Source: Heterocephalus glaber
Taxonomy: Eukaryota > Chordata > Mammalia > Rodentia > Bathyergidae
DNA: 64,000 nt
Direction: 5' to 3'
Assembly: GCF_000247695.1 (NCBI RefSeq)
Contig: NW_004624854.1
Span: 4,698,168 to 4,762,167, forward strand
Shown: positions 1 to 12,530 of the stretch, one piece after another
How positions within the stretch are numbered: the first letter of the stretch is position 1
Layout: every line of letters begins with the position of its first letter
Made by a program: the position numbers and the translations under genes
The notes under the pieces: model-generated
What the model was told of the DNA's origin: nothing
Database searches by the model: none
The model's input: only the letters and a program-made list of their open reading frames with translations

Positions 1-250
1 ATTTCCTTTGTATGTGATTTGTTTCTTTTCTCTAACTGCTTGTAGAATTTTGTTCTTCTGTTGGGTTTCTGGAATCTTAACTATTATATGCCTATTTGTA
101 GATTTTTTTTATTACAGCTAGTTGTAGTCCTATATGCCTCACTTATCTGTATGTATGTCAAGTTCTTTTCCCCTGCTTGGGAAGTTGTGGAGAGCGGTGT
201 TAGCTATAAAGGATCCATGTTTAATCTTACCCTCCATAATATAGAGCACG
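1..250 (+). repeat. old L1M/HAL1-like LINE fragment
   Basis: T-rich sequence resembling the L1M/HAL1 stretch that reads like 'cccttgtatgtgatgagtc...ctttcaagattctctctttgt'. The window starts inside it. Similarity is by eye and the open frame here is chance. Confidence 0.45.
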
Positions 251-259
251 GAGACTAGG

Positions 260-640
260 TTATGAGGAACCACGTACTTGTCGAATTAGATTGCCCTGGA
301 TCGTGATGAACGTTCTGTAAGCCTGAAAAACAAGGAAGCCCATGAGGGTGGGGAATTCCCAAAGAACTGGTAAACAAGGAAGCAGGTGTTTTTGATAAAG
401 GTCATGATTAATGACCTAACTCATGGAGTGTATAAAAGAGAGGTGAAAATAAACTTGCTCGCTCGGTCTTGGGAGCCCTCCCGACTCTGTCTCTTTGTCT
501 TATTTTCCAGCCAGACCCTTGGCTTGGGCTGGTGTGCCCCAGCCTCTGGGGTTGGGGTGGAACCCTGGCTGGGATCTGCTTGCAGCCGCCCCACTCTGGT
601 CCACACCACTGCTTCCCCAAGTAAGGTAGTCTGGTGTGCC
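260..640 (+). mobile_element. candidate solo LTR of an endogenous retrovirus
   Basis: A TATA-like tataaaag at about 433 is followed by AATAAA (about 450), a CT-rich stretch and a GC-rich tail, the usual U3-R-U5 order. No flanking target duplication or internal retroviral genes were found. Ends are approximate and the family is not assigned. Confidence 0.4.
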
Positions 641-1009
641 TTTATTGCAGAGATTTTCTTCACTTTTCCAGTGGGCTTTAATTTTCATCAACAGGCCTCA
701 GAGAGGCCCTCTTTCTGTTGATCACTTCTACTCTATCTTCTCAAGCTCAGAACAATGTCCTTTCTGACCCCTGCAACTCTGTGGTGTGGATCCAGGTAAT
801 GGCTTGGCACAGTTTGGGTGGGGGGTGCTGGTGCCTGCACGGCTCACCCTCTTCGGCGCTCTGGGGTGGTGGTATGGCGGCCCAAGAGGCTCACCTCCTC
901 AGCACTCTTCAGCTTCCCACAATGAAGCTGAGAGGCAAGCATAACCCCCACAATTCCATGTGACCGCAGCGACAACCAGCTCCCATGCACTCTCATTGTA
1001 AATTTCTTT

Positions 1010-1170
1010 ATTTGTGTGTGGTACTAGGAATTGAACTCAGGGTCTTTCCTTTGCACTGGATTATATCCCCACTCCTTCTTTTAGTTTTAATTTTTATCAC
1101 TAAGCCACTAAATTGCGCAGGCTGGGCTTGAGCTTGTCATCCTCCTGCTTCAGCCTCCCAGAGTGCTGAG
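1010..1170 (-). repeat. B1-ID dimeric SINE
   Basis: On the minus strand a B1 (7SL-derived) half is followed by an ID (tRNA-derived) half. On the plus strand one reads 'ggtactaggaattgaactca' and then B1 reverse features such as 'tcctcctgcttcagcctccc'. Moderately diverged. Confidence 0.7.
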
Positions 1171-1272
1171 TCCTTATTGTAAATTCTTAGGAGATTGAAT
1201 CAGCTTGGCTCATGAGTGTCCTTCAGCCCAATCAGCTGTAGCTATAGCCAAGGGAGAGTTAACACAGAGTTG

Positions 1273-1352
1273 CAGAAACTGCTCTTTTTTTTTTTTTTTA
1301 AATACTGAGGATTCAATCTAAGGCCTTCACATTGAACCACATCTGCAGCCCT
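1273..1352 (-). repeat. ID SINE
   Basis: A poly-T start, then 'aatactgaggattcaatcta', is the reverse complement of a degenerate ID B-box region and A-tail. An older copy than those near MYO1B. Confidence 0.6.
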
Positions 1353-1759
1353 TTTTCTACTTTTTATTTTGGCCAGGAGCAAAAGAGCAAGAGGAGGAGG
1401 TAGGGTCCCCAAATCCTGTTCAAGGGCACTCACCCAGTGACCTGATGACTTCTCATGGGCTCCACCTCTTCCAGACCCCACCCCCACACCATCACTCTGC
1501 TCCACGAATGCAGCCTTTAGCATATGAGCTTATAAGACCCAAACTAGCAGGAACGGGAGCTGAAGAAGGATTCAGAGAAGATTTTGAGATAGAATCACTA
1601 TCTTTGGTGACTAATTCGATATGGGAGAGGAGGGTGAGTATTGTTAAGAGGATATAAGGATGACTAAAAAGATCATGATTTTGAGCTGCCTATGACACAT
1701 TCATGTAAGCAGAGGTGTAGGTAGGTGTGTGTGTCAGGGCTTAGAAGAGTGATGTGGGC

Positions 1760-2826
1760 TAGCACAGGGGAAAGTGAATGGCATGGGTGAGAATACAATT
1801 ACCAGGGAGAATGTGTTTAGTGAGAGGAAAGGTGAGGTCAGAATCTTGACAGGACTGTTCAAATAGAAAGGGGTGGATAAGGTAGATAAGAGTCACCCAC
1901 AAGGGAGGCCGAGGAGTGATTGGAAAGGTGAGAGAACCATTATGCAATGTTGCTGGGAAAGTGAGGACAAAGTGTGTTGTAGATCTCATGATCTAGAGCT
2001 GGGAAATAGCCTCTTTTACCCAGCAACAATGTAGATCCAGTGGAGGGGTGGAGGATGAACCCAGAGCGCAGGACAGAACACACAAGAGGCCGTGGATGAG
2101 CTCTCAGGAAACAACCAGGAGGGGAAGAGCAGAGGGTAAATGGTGGAATGAAAGGAACACAGAGGCAGGAGTGTGCATGTGTGTGTGGAAAGGAGGATAT
2201 AGTTCAATGATTTGGGAACCCAGGAAAGAGTAAGACACAAGAGATGGAAGCCTGGGGACAAGGGGAAAGGATAGATCCAAAGCCCCAGAGGTGATCTTGT
2301 GAGCCTTAAACAGAGTAGAGGAGCACATCTTGTTCCACTGAGCAAAGGAGGCAAGGATGCATCTGGCTTGGGTCACAGTGCAGGCAGAGGACCCACAGGT
2401 CAACAGAGCTCTGTTTTCTTGATGAGCAGATGGACCATGCTGTCTGCTGAGACAAGGAGAAGAGGAGGTAGGGAAGGGCTGTGGAGCTCCCTCTTTGCCA
2501 TATGAACTGGGGGCACACACAGGCATGCCCTGTTGCTGCTGGAATCTGTGGAGCTTTGGTGGCATAAGTCTGAGCAGGGAGATTTCTCTGTAAATCTCAG
2601 CAGCCAGGGTAGAAGAAAAAGAATCCACACAGTTGTTTGGATCTGGTTTGGAGTTTTTGCAGTGTGGGAGACATGTTATTTCAAAGGACAGAAAGGGTGA
2701 AGATAAGACAGAGCTGATAGACATAGAGAAGCTGGAGTAGAATGTGGGAAAGGAGACCTGGAGGAGCTGGATAGGACAGCACAGGACAGCACTCAGGTGG
2801 TGGAAGTAATATGGAGTACAACAGTC
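1760..2826. other. unassigned intergenic sequence, possibly partly L2
   Basis: Purine-rich sequence. Around 1780-2000 it resembles antisense L2 ORF2 (for example 'accagggagaatgtgtttag') but too weakly for a firm call. The long minus-strand open frame here has no recognisable domain. Confidence 0.3.
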
Positions 2827-3180
2827 CATTTTCCATTACTGTGATGAAATGCCTGAGGCGAGTGCTTTATAAAGAAAAGAGGTTTATTCAGTTCATAGTT
2901 CTGAGGTTCAAGGGCTCGGCTCCAGTGAGGATTTCATGACAGAAAGGGTCACAAATGTCAAGAACACATGCAAAAGAGAGAGAAGAAGGATAAGACAAGA
3001 GACCCAAGAGAGACAGGACACCCCAAGATTACCTTAATCTCTTTCTAGGGCACATCCAGTGACCTATTGGCCTGCCACAAGGCCCTACTTCTTAAAGGTC
3101 CCACTAACTTTTAATACCGGGGACCACACTTTCCATGGCTGAAACTTTGGGGGACACTTCAATCACGCCCAGGTCATGAC
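2827..3180. mobile_element. hAT-Charlie nonautonomous element, URR1-like
   Basis: Begins 'tttccattactgtgatgaaa', continues 'gaggtttattcagttcatag' and ends with a CCACA-rich stretch and 'ggggacacttcaatcac'. This matches the layout of rodent URR1 elements. Two related copies lie at 23785 and 24488. Confidence 0.6.
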
Positions 3181-6100
3181 ACATTACTTCACCAAAGCAC
3201 ATGTGCACTGCAGCAGCTGACAGAGGACAGGCTGGCTTTGTGCTTCCGTGTTATTATCATTCATGTGGTAGCTTAGCCAGTCTCACAAACAGCTAAGAGC
3301 TCTCCGGCCCACAGGGGTCATAATTATATAACGAACTCGCCAAAAGACAAAATTACAACTCATCTAGGTTAAAGATCTAGGTTGGCTTTTACTCATGATC
3401 CTAGAATCAGCCACTCCTCAGAGCCAGAAGAGTTTCAAATAACTTCAGGGCTGCATCATGATCAGCCCCGGTTGGGGACAGAAGAGGGAAGAGACGTTTG
3501 AAGACAGTACAATTGGTGACAGCTCAGTGTTTTGCCCTATTTGATTGATGCTCGGTTACTGGATTTAGGAGTGTGCTCCTAAATGAAGCTTTCAATTATA
3601 CAGTCTCCATCCCAGCCAGGGTGCAGCTGGACCAGGACTGCAGTACACAGACTTCCTTAGGTTTACTGTGCACATAACAAACTAATTAGAAGAGTTTCTG
3701 AGCTCTTCAGAATATCTGTTCCTGGGGACCTGCAAGTTTATATCAGTTGACTCCCATGACAATCTTATCTTGATGCCACCCTTGGCCTAGAGCTTAACTC
3801 CACCAGTGAATTAGCTTGGTTGGTTTTAAAATAGCCCTTTTGCCAAAATCAGCTCCTTTTGCTGTGTCTAATGGACATTCTACCAGAGCTGCTAACAACT
3901 TCTGTGTCTCAAACAACCCCAAGTAGAGAGAGAAAAACAAAGGATATTGATTTCCACGAATTGGAGGAACTGGAAAAGAATTGCAAAGCCCCAGTCAGGG
4001 GCTTTGCAGGGGAAGGGAGAAGATGGAAAGTCCCCTTAGGGTGCTGAGAATCCCCCCCAAACCACAGGATCCTGATGGAGGAGTATCTGGCAGGAGAGGC
4101 ACAGAGTGCTACAATCTTGAACTCTTTGATCAGTGGCTTTTCTGAAAACTGTCCCTCCCTCTGCCTGCCCGGCACATGGAAGGCTGAGAAATCCTATTAA
4201 AGGCCTTTCAAAAGAGCTCCGTGCTGTGGAACATCTGCTTCGGGTGTGTAAGAGATTACACCCGGGCAACCTTGGCCAGGGGGACCCAGCCAGCTCTGGG
4301 CTCTACTGGGAGGGAGACAGGGCTTCAAAGGGGAGCCACTAAATTAAGGAAACAGCCTTTCTGGGTTGAGCCTCTGAATCTCATTTCCAGCACAGGCTCC
4401 TCTGGGGGGAGATAAGAACCTGGGATAAGAGGCCGCTTGTAGCCTGAATGGCTTCCTTCCTGAGGGAGGAGAGAAAAAGGAAAGAAAAGGATTAGCACAA
4501 GCATCAGGCTCCTGCTCTAGCTTCCCTTCAGAAAAATAAATAAATATATCAATAAATAAACAAGAAAGAGCCTTTCACCATCCCCAGCACTGCCCAGTTC
4601 AGGTTCTTTTGTTCCTGAAGATTGGCCTTCTGCACTGTGGGGCACTGTGTCCCTTTTCTATAGAAGGCACTGCATGGATTAAACCTGCAGTCAATGGTAA
4701 GCAGACGGCCATTAGAGAGCTCTATTCATATGCAGTCACTCCTGCAGGTTTTGAAGCACAGAATTAAAAGACAAAATTGCTGGAAAATACAGTCATTATG
4801 ATCTCTTTTTCTCTAGCTCCTTCACCTCCTCAAAATCCTCCATCTGCAGAGGCACCAGGCTGCCCAGGAACAGGGTGTCATCTCTTGGGAAGCTGTGCTC
4901 AACACGACAAAGCCTGCAGGGACTCCTGGCTCTTAAAGTCTCCCATTCTGCTGCTGGTGTTATCCAAGGGGCTTTTCCTGTGAGTTCATGGAAGTAGCCT
5001 TGAACAATTCAATTCAAAATAAATTTTAAACTTCTTTACAAAAAGCAAGATGGCGTCAATAGAAATTTGAGATTCAATTCTGTACTTCAAATTCACAGAG
5101 TCCTAGGTCAGATAGTACCCAACACTGTGCTTTGGGAATTTTACATTTCCTATTCCATATGGGATTTGCATCCTATATTTGCATCCAATCTTTCAATGAA
5201 AATGTGTTCTTTCTGTGAAAATATGTTTCATGGTTTCTACATCTACATCTTGAAGACCCTGTTCTTGCTGTTAGATTGGTATGTGATCTTCACATGGTTA
5301 ATACTGGTATTTGCTGAACATATTTTACTCATGAATGGAGAAAGCTGCGGCAAGCACCAGGTTCGTGTGCTCACAGCTATTATGGACACAGAAATAGGAT
5401 ATATGTCTGGCTGACAGAAAGCAAAAAGCCGAGAGGGAATGCAGAATCAAAGTTCTCCTTTCAAATCACTTTTTAAAGTAGGAAGGTTTAGGTATTATAA
5501 AATATAAAATCAGTAAAAATTCAAAAGACTTTTGTTAAGTTGTGTTGAGCAACCTAAAGCAAAATGAAAATCTATTCAATTTGACAAATATTTATTGACT
5601 AACCATGCTAGATGCTCCAGGGAATACGAAGGCAAATTTAACATGAGTGAATGTCAAGTTCTCCATTTAGATTCGATCAACTGTTTCAACTCACAACCCA
5701 CGGATGAATTAATTAGACAGTCACGTGAGAAAGGCCTGAATCAACATTGGTCCCAGAAAACAGCTAGCTTTGGGCTGGCCCAGCTGAACACAGTGTCTAG
5801 GTGAAAGGGGACCTTGCCTCTAATCATCTCTCTCGTGGACCACGTCTGAAATGTTGCACTCACTCTGGGCATTACATCCCAGAATTATATCTCAAAGCAG
5901 ACTTAGAATCCGTGCAAGAGAAGACCTGTGTGTAGTTAAGGCCTCGAAACACAAATCACATGAGGAACAATTGAAGGCCTGGACGCTGTTCAACCTTATA
6001 AGATGACATGTAGTGGAGGCCTGTAATTCCCAGATTGCACAGCCTTGTCGAATAGCACTGAATGTGAGCAAGGGAGTGGCAGATGTTGTGTGCAGGTGTG

Positions 6101-6489
6101 AACTCCATGTACTCCTAGGTGACTCAGCTGGCTGCAGTGTTCCCTATTCACCTGGTGTTTCCTACAGGCAAAAGTGCTCGAAAGCAAAGGAGAGGTGAAA
6201 TGAGTGCAGTGCCCAAATTATCCTCTATGTAGCAATCATGTTGGGGCAGAGTTGCAATTCGAAAAGAAGCATTACAGCAGAAGTGACTGTATTGAGCTAG
6301 AAGTGCCCAGAGTCATGCACAGGAGGATTCAGAATGGCTATTTTTCTAGAATTCAAGGAAGTGTTCAATGGTGGACATATAAGTTGAGATATATACCATA
6401 CATCTGTGCAGTCACCCAGGGAGTAAGTACAGAGCATAGATACTTCTGAGTGATGTATCCCAACATTTAGGGTTAGAGAGAAAAGGAGC
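3181..6489. other. intergenic, nothing recognised
   Basis: No exon-like or RNA-gene structure was seen on either strand. An A/T-rich tract (ataaataaatatatc) lies near 4535. Short open frames have no family resemblance. Confidence 0.5.
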
Positions 6490-6900
6490 TATTAGCAAAG
6501 CCTATGAGATAGGAATCAAATTGAAGATTGTTCCAGAAACAAAAGGATTCGTGTGTCTCCAGTAGACAATGATCTTGTTAAATGCTGACGGGAGATCAAA
6601 CAAGATGAGAACAGAGAACTGATAGTCAGATTTAGCCATGCAGAGCTCATTGGCTACCTTGAAAAGTTTTGTGGAGCATAACAGCAAAACTCAGAGTGTT
6701 CAAAAGAGGAATTGGAGACACCGAGACAGATAACTTCATTGACAAAAGCTGAGGCCTGGGAGATGTGGGGAGTCTCCCACTAGAATGGGATGTGGAGTCA
6801 AGGGAAGCTTTTGGTTTTTTGTTTTTATTGAGATAGGAAAAGGCACACAGACTTGTACGCTGTTGGAAACAGTCAGGGGAAGGGGGAAAACTGATGATGT
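6490..6900 (-). repeat. L2 LINE fragment (ORF2 region)
   Basis: The plus strand resembles the reverse complement of L2 reverse-transcriptase sequence (for example 'gagatcaaacaagatgagaa', 'cagagctcattggctacctt'). The long minus-strand open frame across 6647-7222 partly follows this old LINE strand and is not a gene. Confidence 0.55.
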
Positions 6901-7143
6901 CCAGGGAGAGGAAGTAATTGCATATCCATCTTTCAGTATAGAAGAGGAATGGTGGACTGCGGGCAGGAGTGTGGAGAGCGAAGGCAGAGGACAAAGGTAC
7001 GGCTAGAAGGAGGTATGTGCACGAGGTTGTGAGAGCCCTTCTCATAGCTTCCTTTTTCTTAGTAAATAAGATGCAAATGAAAATTTGGGAAGTAGAGAGT
7101 TTGAGGAGTGATATGAAACAATTTTCTAGAAATGTGAATGTGC

Positions 7144-7223
7144 TAGTGGTGGCAAACCTATGGCACGTGTGCCACAGTGAGCTGTTTGTCATCACTGAAA
7201 GCTCTAAAAGGTTTGCCATCATG
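7144..7223. mobile_element. short hAT MITE, internally deleted copy of the 8.2-kb element
   Basis: The left end reads agtggtggcaaacctatggc and the right end is its imperfect inverse (aaaggtttgccatcatg). Only about 80 bp remain. Both ends and a GGCAAACC core match the 8223-8415 element, so this is a deletion derivative of the same family. Flanking duplication is unclear. Confidence 0.6.
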
Positions 7224-7319
7224 GAACTAGGGGAATATAGTTAAAATGGCCTGCAGCCATAACGAGCTCAGTAGGAATCAATGTTCATGAGAGGATAACT
7301 AAGGTAATAGTCACATAAA

Positions 7320-7718
7320 GGGCTATCATTTGGATCTGAGTGTTCCCTAAAGATGCATGTGTTAAAGGCTCAGTCCCCCATCCACAGCACTGTGGCAAGA
7401 GGGTGGAGCTAATAGAAGGTGGGGGCCTAGTTGAAGGTTTTAGGTCACTGGAGTGTGTGCCCTTAAAGGGGCTATTGGGACCCCAACCCCTTACTCTCTC
7501 TCTCTGTGTGTCTCGGACACCATGAAGCAAGCATCTTGCTCCACCATACTCTCCCCAGCATGATGTGCCACCTTGCTACAGGCCCAGAACCAAGCAATGG
7601 GGCCAACCAACCATGAACTGAAACCTCCAAACCCATGAGCCAAAGTAAGCCTTTTGGCTATATAATTTGATGATCTTAGGAATGACTTATAGTACAGAAC
7701 AGAAAGCTGACTAACACG
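7320..7718 (+). mobile_element. MaLR-type LTR (MLT/MST-like)
   Basis: Starts 'tatcatttggatctgagtg', contains 'ggagctaatagaaggtgggg' and 'ccatgagccaaagtaagcc', and ends 'ctgactaacac'. This is the characteristic order of mammalian MaLR LTRs. Old and without coding capacity. Confidence 0.65.
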
Positions 7719-8222
7719 TAAAGTAAATGGTGCCTGGTACATCATAATAGTTCAATCATTGCTAGCCATTTATTATTATATTTTACTATTATTATATCAT
7801 ACTATACTATACCATATAATATATATTAGTATTATTTTATATATTTACTCTTAAGAAATTTTAAGCATTCTTTTAATAGAGAGATGGATAATATATGATG
7901 CTGAACTAATGTAACTTCTTACAATAATTTTCCGTTATGATTTCCTACCACAAGCCCCCACTTTTAACCATAGCAGACTGTGGGTATTGATTGAGTTGCT
8001 TCCTAGGGCTGTGTACAGACTAGGAAGGCTGTGCTCAATTCTAAGGGAGGCCACACATTCAGCATGACCCAAATGGAGTTTTTATAGTATGTGATGTCCT
8101 TGGCAACATTAATCTCATGGTAGAGCCATGACCCAATCGGGTTTTTTCTCCCTATATTGCTATATAGAATTGAAAGTGAGAATTCTTGCTCTTAGGCTGC
8201 CTGAGCTGGAAGATACTCTATA

Positions 8223-8415
8223 CAGTAGTGGCCAACCTATGGCGCTCATGCCGCAACAAGCACATAGAGCCCTCTCTGTCGACACACAAGCCATGTCCCC
8301 CAGGAGCTAAGCATCAGATATTCAGGTTTAATTGCAGGGTTGGCACTTTGCAATAAATAAGTGGGTTTTGGGCTGCAGTTTGAACACTCAGTCTCTAAAA
8401 GGTTTGCAATCAATG
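8223..8415. mobile_element. hAT MITE with 8-bp target duplication
   Basis: About 192 bp flanked by ctctatac at 8216-8223 and 8416-8423, an 8-bp duplication as made by hAT transposases. The left end cagtagtggccaacctatgg and the inverse of the right end (cattgattgcaaacct) agree at about 11 of 16 positions. Internal 'gagccctctctgtcgacaca' is typical of a nonautonomous hAT family found in several mammals. No transposase. Confidence 0.75.
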
Positions 8416-8491
8416 CTCTATACTATTGATGAGCAGATGCCTTCTGCAGATTTCTGATGCCTCTCCAACTAATGCTCTCCATTCTTTCTTT

Positions 8492-8575
8492 CTTTTTTTT
8501 TTGGTACCGGGGATCAAACTTGGGTCCTTGCGCTTGCGCAGCAGGCAGCAAAACCACTGAGCTAAATCCCCGGCC
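8492..8575 (-). repeat. ID SINE with perfect 15-bp target duplication
   Basis: Reverse-oriented ID element (poly-T, 'ggtaccggggatcaaactt', ending 'gctaaatccccggcc'). The flanks repeat ctccattctttcttt at 8477-8491 and 8576-8590 without mismatch, so the insertion is young. Confidence 0.9.
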
Positions 8576-8590
8576 CTCCATTCTTTCTTT

Positions 8591-11500
8591 AGAAGCTCCC
8601 AGATGCAGCTCACAGTACTTATAAATAGTGACTCACTGTTTCTAGTGCATTCTCTTGCTTTTTTATCTCTACTGCTCCCAGCTGAGCTATGCATTTACCA
8701 AGAATCAATTTCATTTGTTCCCAACCCTGTTTCCAATCTTAATCTTTACTAGAATCATATACTGTAATGCCTGTTGCATAAAGCTGTGACATATAAATGT
8801 GTAAAGTGAGCTGGGCCCATGAAAACAAATGCTTTGCAAAGCCTGGATAAAAGCAAAGTGTTACACAGAATAAAGCTGCAATCAGTTTAAGTACAGGCAA
8901 GAAAAATTTAAAAGATTGAAAGTATCATAAAAATTTAGATTTGAAAGCATCTTCAAATTCTTCCTGCTCCAGGTTGAACCAAGGCTAGAAAGGGTAGAAA
9001 CACTATAAACACTTGGAACTCTAATCAGAGAGATCTTGGCATTTCTTCAAAAGACTGGTAAAGAAATGTACATTAAAATGTTTTCAGTTCAAATAAAATG
9101 CTTAGATGTATAGATAGCATTTTTATGATCCTATGTTTCAATTAACTTTTTAATTTGCCAACTCCCAGTCCTGATCCCATAGACTGATTCTACGACTGTT
9201 TTTAACCAAAATGTGTTGCAAGTTCACGAGAAGGGAAAATGTGGACAGAGGAGGGTTCTGCTAAGTAAATGTCACACGAGGGCACGCGCTGGATGTGGAG
9301 GAGAAGCTCGGACCAAGATCGGACCAGGAAGCCAGCTTACACCGGAAATGCCTCTGTGATCCAAAGAGGAGAGAGACATGTTTGAGTGGATCTAGCTGGA
9401 GCAGGAGCGATAACTCCAGGGATGGTGGGTAGACATGGGAGAGACAGGCAGTCCAGTCCAAGTCAGAAGTCAAGAATGTCAAGAATCACACAATCAGCAA
9501 GCAGCATGCAGGTGACCACTGACCCCAGGAAAGAGGCTTTCTGTTATCAATCCCCTTTTGTGCCGCAAACAAGACCTGAACAACTTTGGGCTTCAAGCTG
9601 CTACCCAGAGACAAAGTATGTAAAAAGCCTCTAGGTGAATCTTGACCCAGTTCCAGAAAGATGCTGAGATTAATTCATGCTGTGAGAGGTTTTGACATTA
9701 ATTTTTAACATGTGGGTTAGTCTTGTTGAACAAAATTATTTGACATAGGAAAGCAAGATATTCTCTATTTTGGAAAAATTATTCCAGGCATGATTCATGT
9801 CAGAAACGTTTCAGTACTTACAAATCCGTTTATAGTCAATGTCAGCAGACCGAGGAGAGAATTTTAACTCCTCTTCAAATGCCACATCTAAGAATCAAAC
9901 CTTTCGGGTCTACCTTGTACTACTCACTCATTGACTCCTGAGTCCCATATGATCACAGGCTTTAAACTCCTCATCACCTGTACCGAAAACCAAAGGTCTA
10001 TTTTATGTATTTTGAGAATTACGCCATAAATTTAGATTGATCCCTTGTACAATAGAAGTCTCATGTGAATTTTAGTTGTATTCAAAATTAACTTTACAGA
10101 GTTTTGTGAGTTGCATTTTCTTAGACAATTTGACTACTGCTTAGGTATAATTCCACTTGGCAATCAACTGTTATTTTTCTGAAGATATCTACTTGCTTTC
10201 AACAAAATTAAATGGTAACTGTAGAATTTGAATTTCTTCTCTTTTAATAGGCGATTCTGCTGAGCCTCTCAAGTTATTAACACTTACTTAGTGCACTGAA
10301 TAATATTTGTTTAAAGCTCTGCAATACCAGTTTCTTCATCTACAGAAGAAAATGACTGCAATAAATATACGGAAGGATCTGGGGGCAGAACAGACTAAGT
10401 CTGTCCAATGAACTATTTGGATGTGTACTTCAGTGAAAAGCTACCACATCATCCTGATGACAAGTGCCAAGTTTAATCCAAGGAAGCTTCCTGATGATCT
10501 TAAAACTGAAAATGAACATTTTCAAAGCAGTTAAACTGTGATCTTCCATTCATTCATTTTCTTATTTTAGAATAAAAAATATCTGAAGGCTCTATGCAAA
10601 AGACATAAAAATGAGATAGGATATGCTTATATAGAAACTAAGAACAAGAGCATAATGGCATTAACAAAAACAAGTAATAATGAGGCAGTCTTTCTAGCTG
10701 CTAGCTGAGGGGTGTTGGACAATGAGTGTTGTGACTTACTCAGAAAAAGAGGACAGAGTCTTCTAAGTTAAGATGCAGGACGATAGCCAGGAGAAGTGAT
10801 GACATGATGAAGAAGGAAGAAGGTATGGGATGAACAAGGGCAAATGGGGACAGGCATGGGATGGAAACAAGCATGCTCGTTTGGAGAGCCTTTCCTATCT
10901 AGCCTGTATGGAGCAGACTGAGAAAGGAGCTGTTGGTGGTTCCGTTAGCGTGTGGATATTTTTGTTGAATTTAATCAGAGGAGCACTGGAGAACAGTCTT
11001 GCATGTCAGCCTCCATCTAAGGGAAGGTCTTTGAGGTCTGTTGGCCAAGGACCTGGTGAGATGAAATTAGGCCAGAAAAGTCTGCTGTGCTTCAGGAGTA
11101 ACAAGGGCCTGGGCTATGCCAATCTGTGAATTGGCCACAGCAATTGGCTCCTGGAAGAACCAAAAAGTGAGTTCCTAGATTATTGTGTGATGCCCAGGAG
11201 AACAGAGCCCTCCACTGTGACAGTATTTGGGACAGTGAGCCGTAAGTTAAAGTTTTGGAGTAGAACTTCCAGGAAAACTCCTTAAAAGTCAGACTCAACA
11301 AGAATGCTCCATCCCTGCTCTTTCCTGCTGCCGGACAGTCTGTGAGAAACCCATCACAGAAGTGCTGGGGGCCATTGCTCCCAAGAGAAGATCTTTTATT
11401 GATAGAGCACAAGCATGAAGCAATGTCATTCTCATCCCTCACCACATCGATATGACGGTCTGCCCAGAGCACAGGCAGGTGTGGCCATCTGCTTTCTCTG

Positions 11501-12354
11501 GTCATTCGATCCCTAGCCTGCTCGATCACGCCAGTAGTCTGCCCTCAGGTTTATCCAGCCTCCAACTCTTATAGCAGTTGTTTTTTTTTTTAAAGCAATT
11601 GTAGTGGATACTTTTCTCCATCTTGCATTCTTTCCCTATTCCAGGAAGCTCTCAGCCCTGTTCTCATTGTCATCAGTAGCTTGGCAGCTCAGGCTCCCTT
11701 CTCATCTGTGAGACCAGAAGGGGATCTCCCATCCTGAGTGCAGGCAAAAAACAAAGAGAGAAGACAATGATGGCAGTTACAGAGACAAAGTTGAGGTCTG
11801 AGAGACTGAAGCCACCACTACAGCTCTCCCCAGAAGCTCCGAGGGGCAATCGCTGCCTGGTGCACCCAGGAAATGAGCGACACATTCTGATAAGCACCCG
11901 GTGCATGTGTGGCCTGGAAATGGAAGAGCCCAGGCTCTCCCGGATGGACAGACAAGAATGCTGGACATTACCATGGCAACACAGTGGGCATCAGAAGTGC
12001 CCCTGCTCTTCCACCTTCCTTCCTGAGGTCTTGAACTTCATAGCATCCAAGTGGCTCGCGCTGATGCTGGCAGGAAGGGGAGAGCCCAGAAGCCATGGTT
12101 GTCAGGACACTGTATAGAGTTGGTCATGTTCTGCACAGAAGTGCGTGGGGAAGAGGTTGGGGTGCAGGGTGGGTGAAGTCCATTGTGATCTCTGGACCCC
12201 AAATCCTGCACCCAGAGGAGAAGGCTGTGTGGAGTCTTCCTACCCTAAGAGTGTTCAGTGATTCCACTGCCGAGAAGTGCCTTTTGGAAATTAAGTGTTG
12301 ATTGATCCCCAAAATTTAACTATGCCCAGCAACCCAGGCTCAGAAATTAATGTA
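8591..12354. other. intergenic, nothing recognised
   Basis: AT-rich sequence without repeats I can name, apart from a possible L2 trace near 9380-9500. Open frames at 10830-11129 (+) and 11092-11529 (-) have no domain, codon pattern or splice context I recognise. Confidence 0.5.
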
Positions 12355-12530
12355 AATTAAGCCATGTACTCCCAGAACTCTGGAAGGCTGAGGCAGGAGC
12401 ATACAAGTTTGAACCCACCCTCGGGAACTCAGCAAGACCCTATTTAAAATAAATAATAATTTTTAAAAGGGACTGGGGATGTAGCTCAGTGTGAAAGCCC
12501 TGGTTTCAATTTCCAGTACTGAAATAACAA
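12355..12530 (+). repeat. B1-ID dimeric SINE
   Basis: The B1 half ('ctggaaggctgaggcaggag', 'cagcaagaccctatttaaaa') is joined to an ID half ('gactggggatgtagctcagt'), then a simple-repeat-like A-rich tail. Confidence 0.85.

Noticed and set aside
2104..2829. 241-residue minus-strand open frame
   Set aside because: Low-complexity, serine/proline/leucine-rich, no recognisable family; it ends within a hAT element. Likely chance in a purine-rich region.
6647..7222. 191-residue minus-strand open frame
   Set aside because: It overlaps an antisense L2 fragment and a hAT MITE, has no domain and no splice context.
11092..11529. 145-residue minus-strand frame with nearby AATAAA-like sequence
   Set aside because: Considered as a processed pseudogene, but no known protein was recognised and no target duplication seen.
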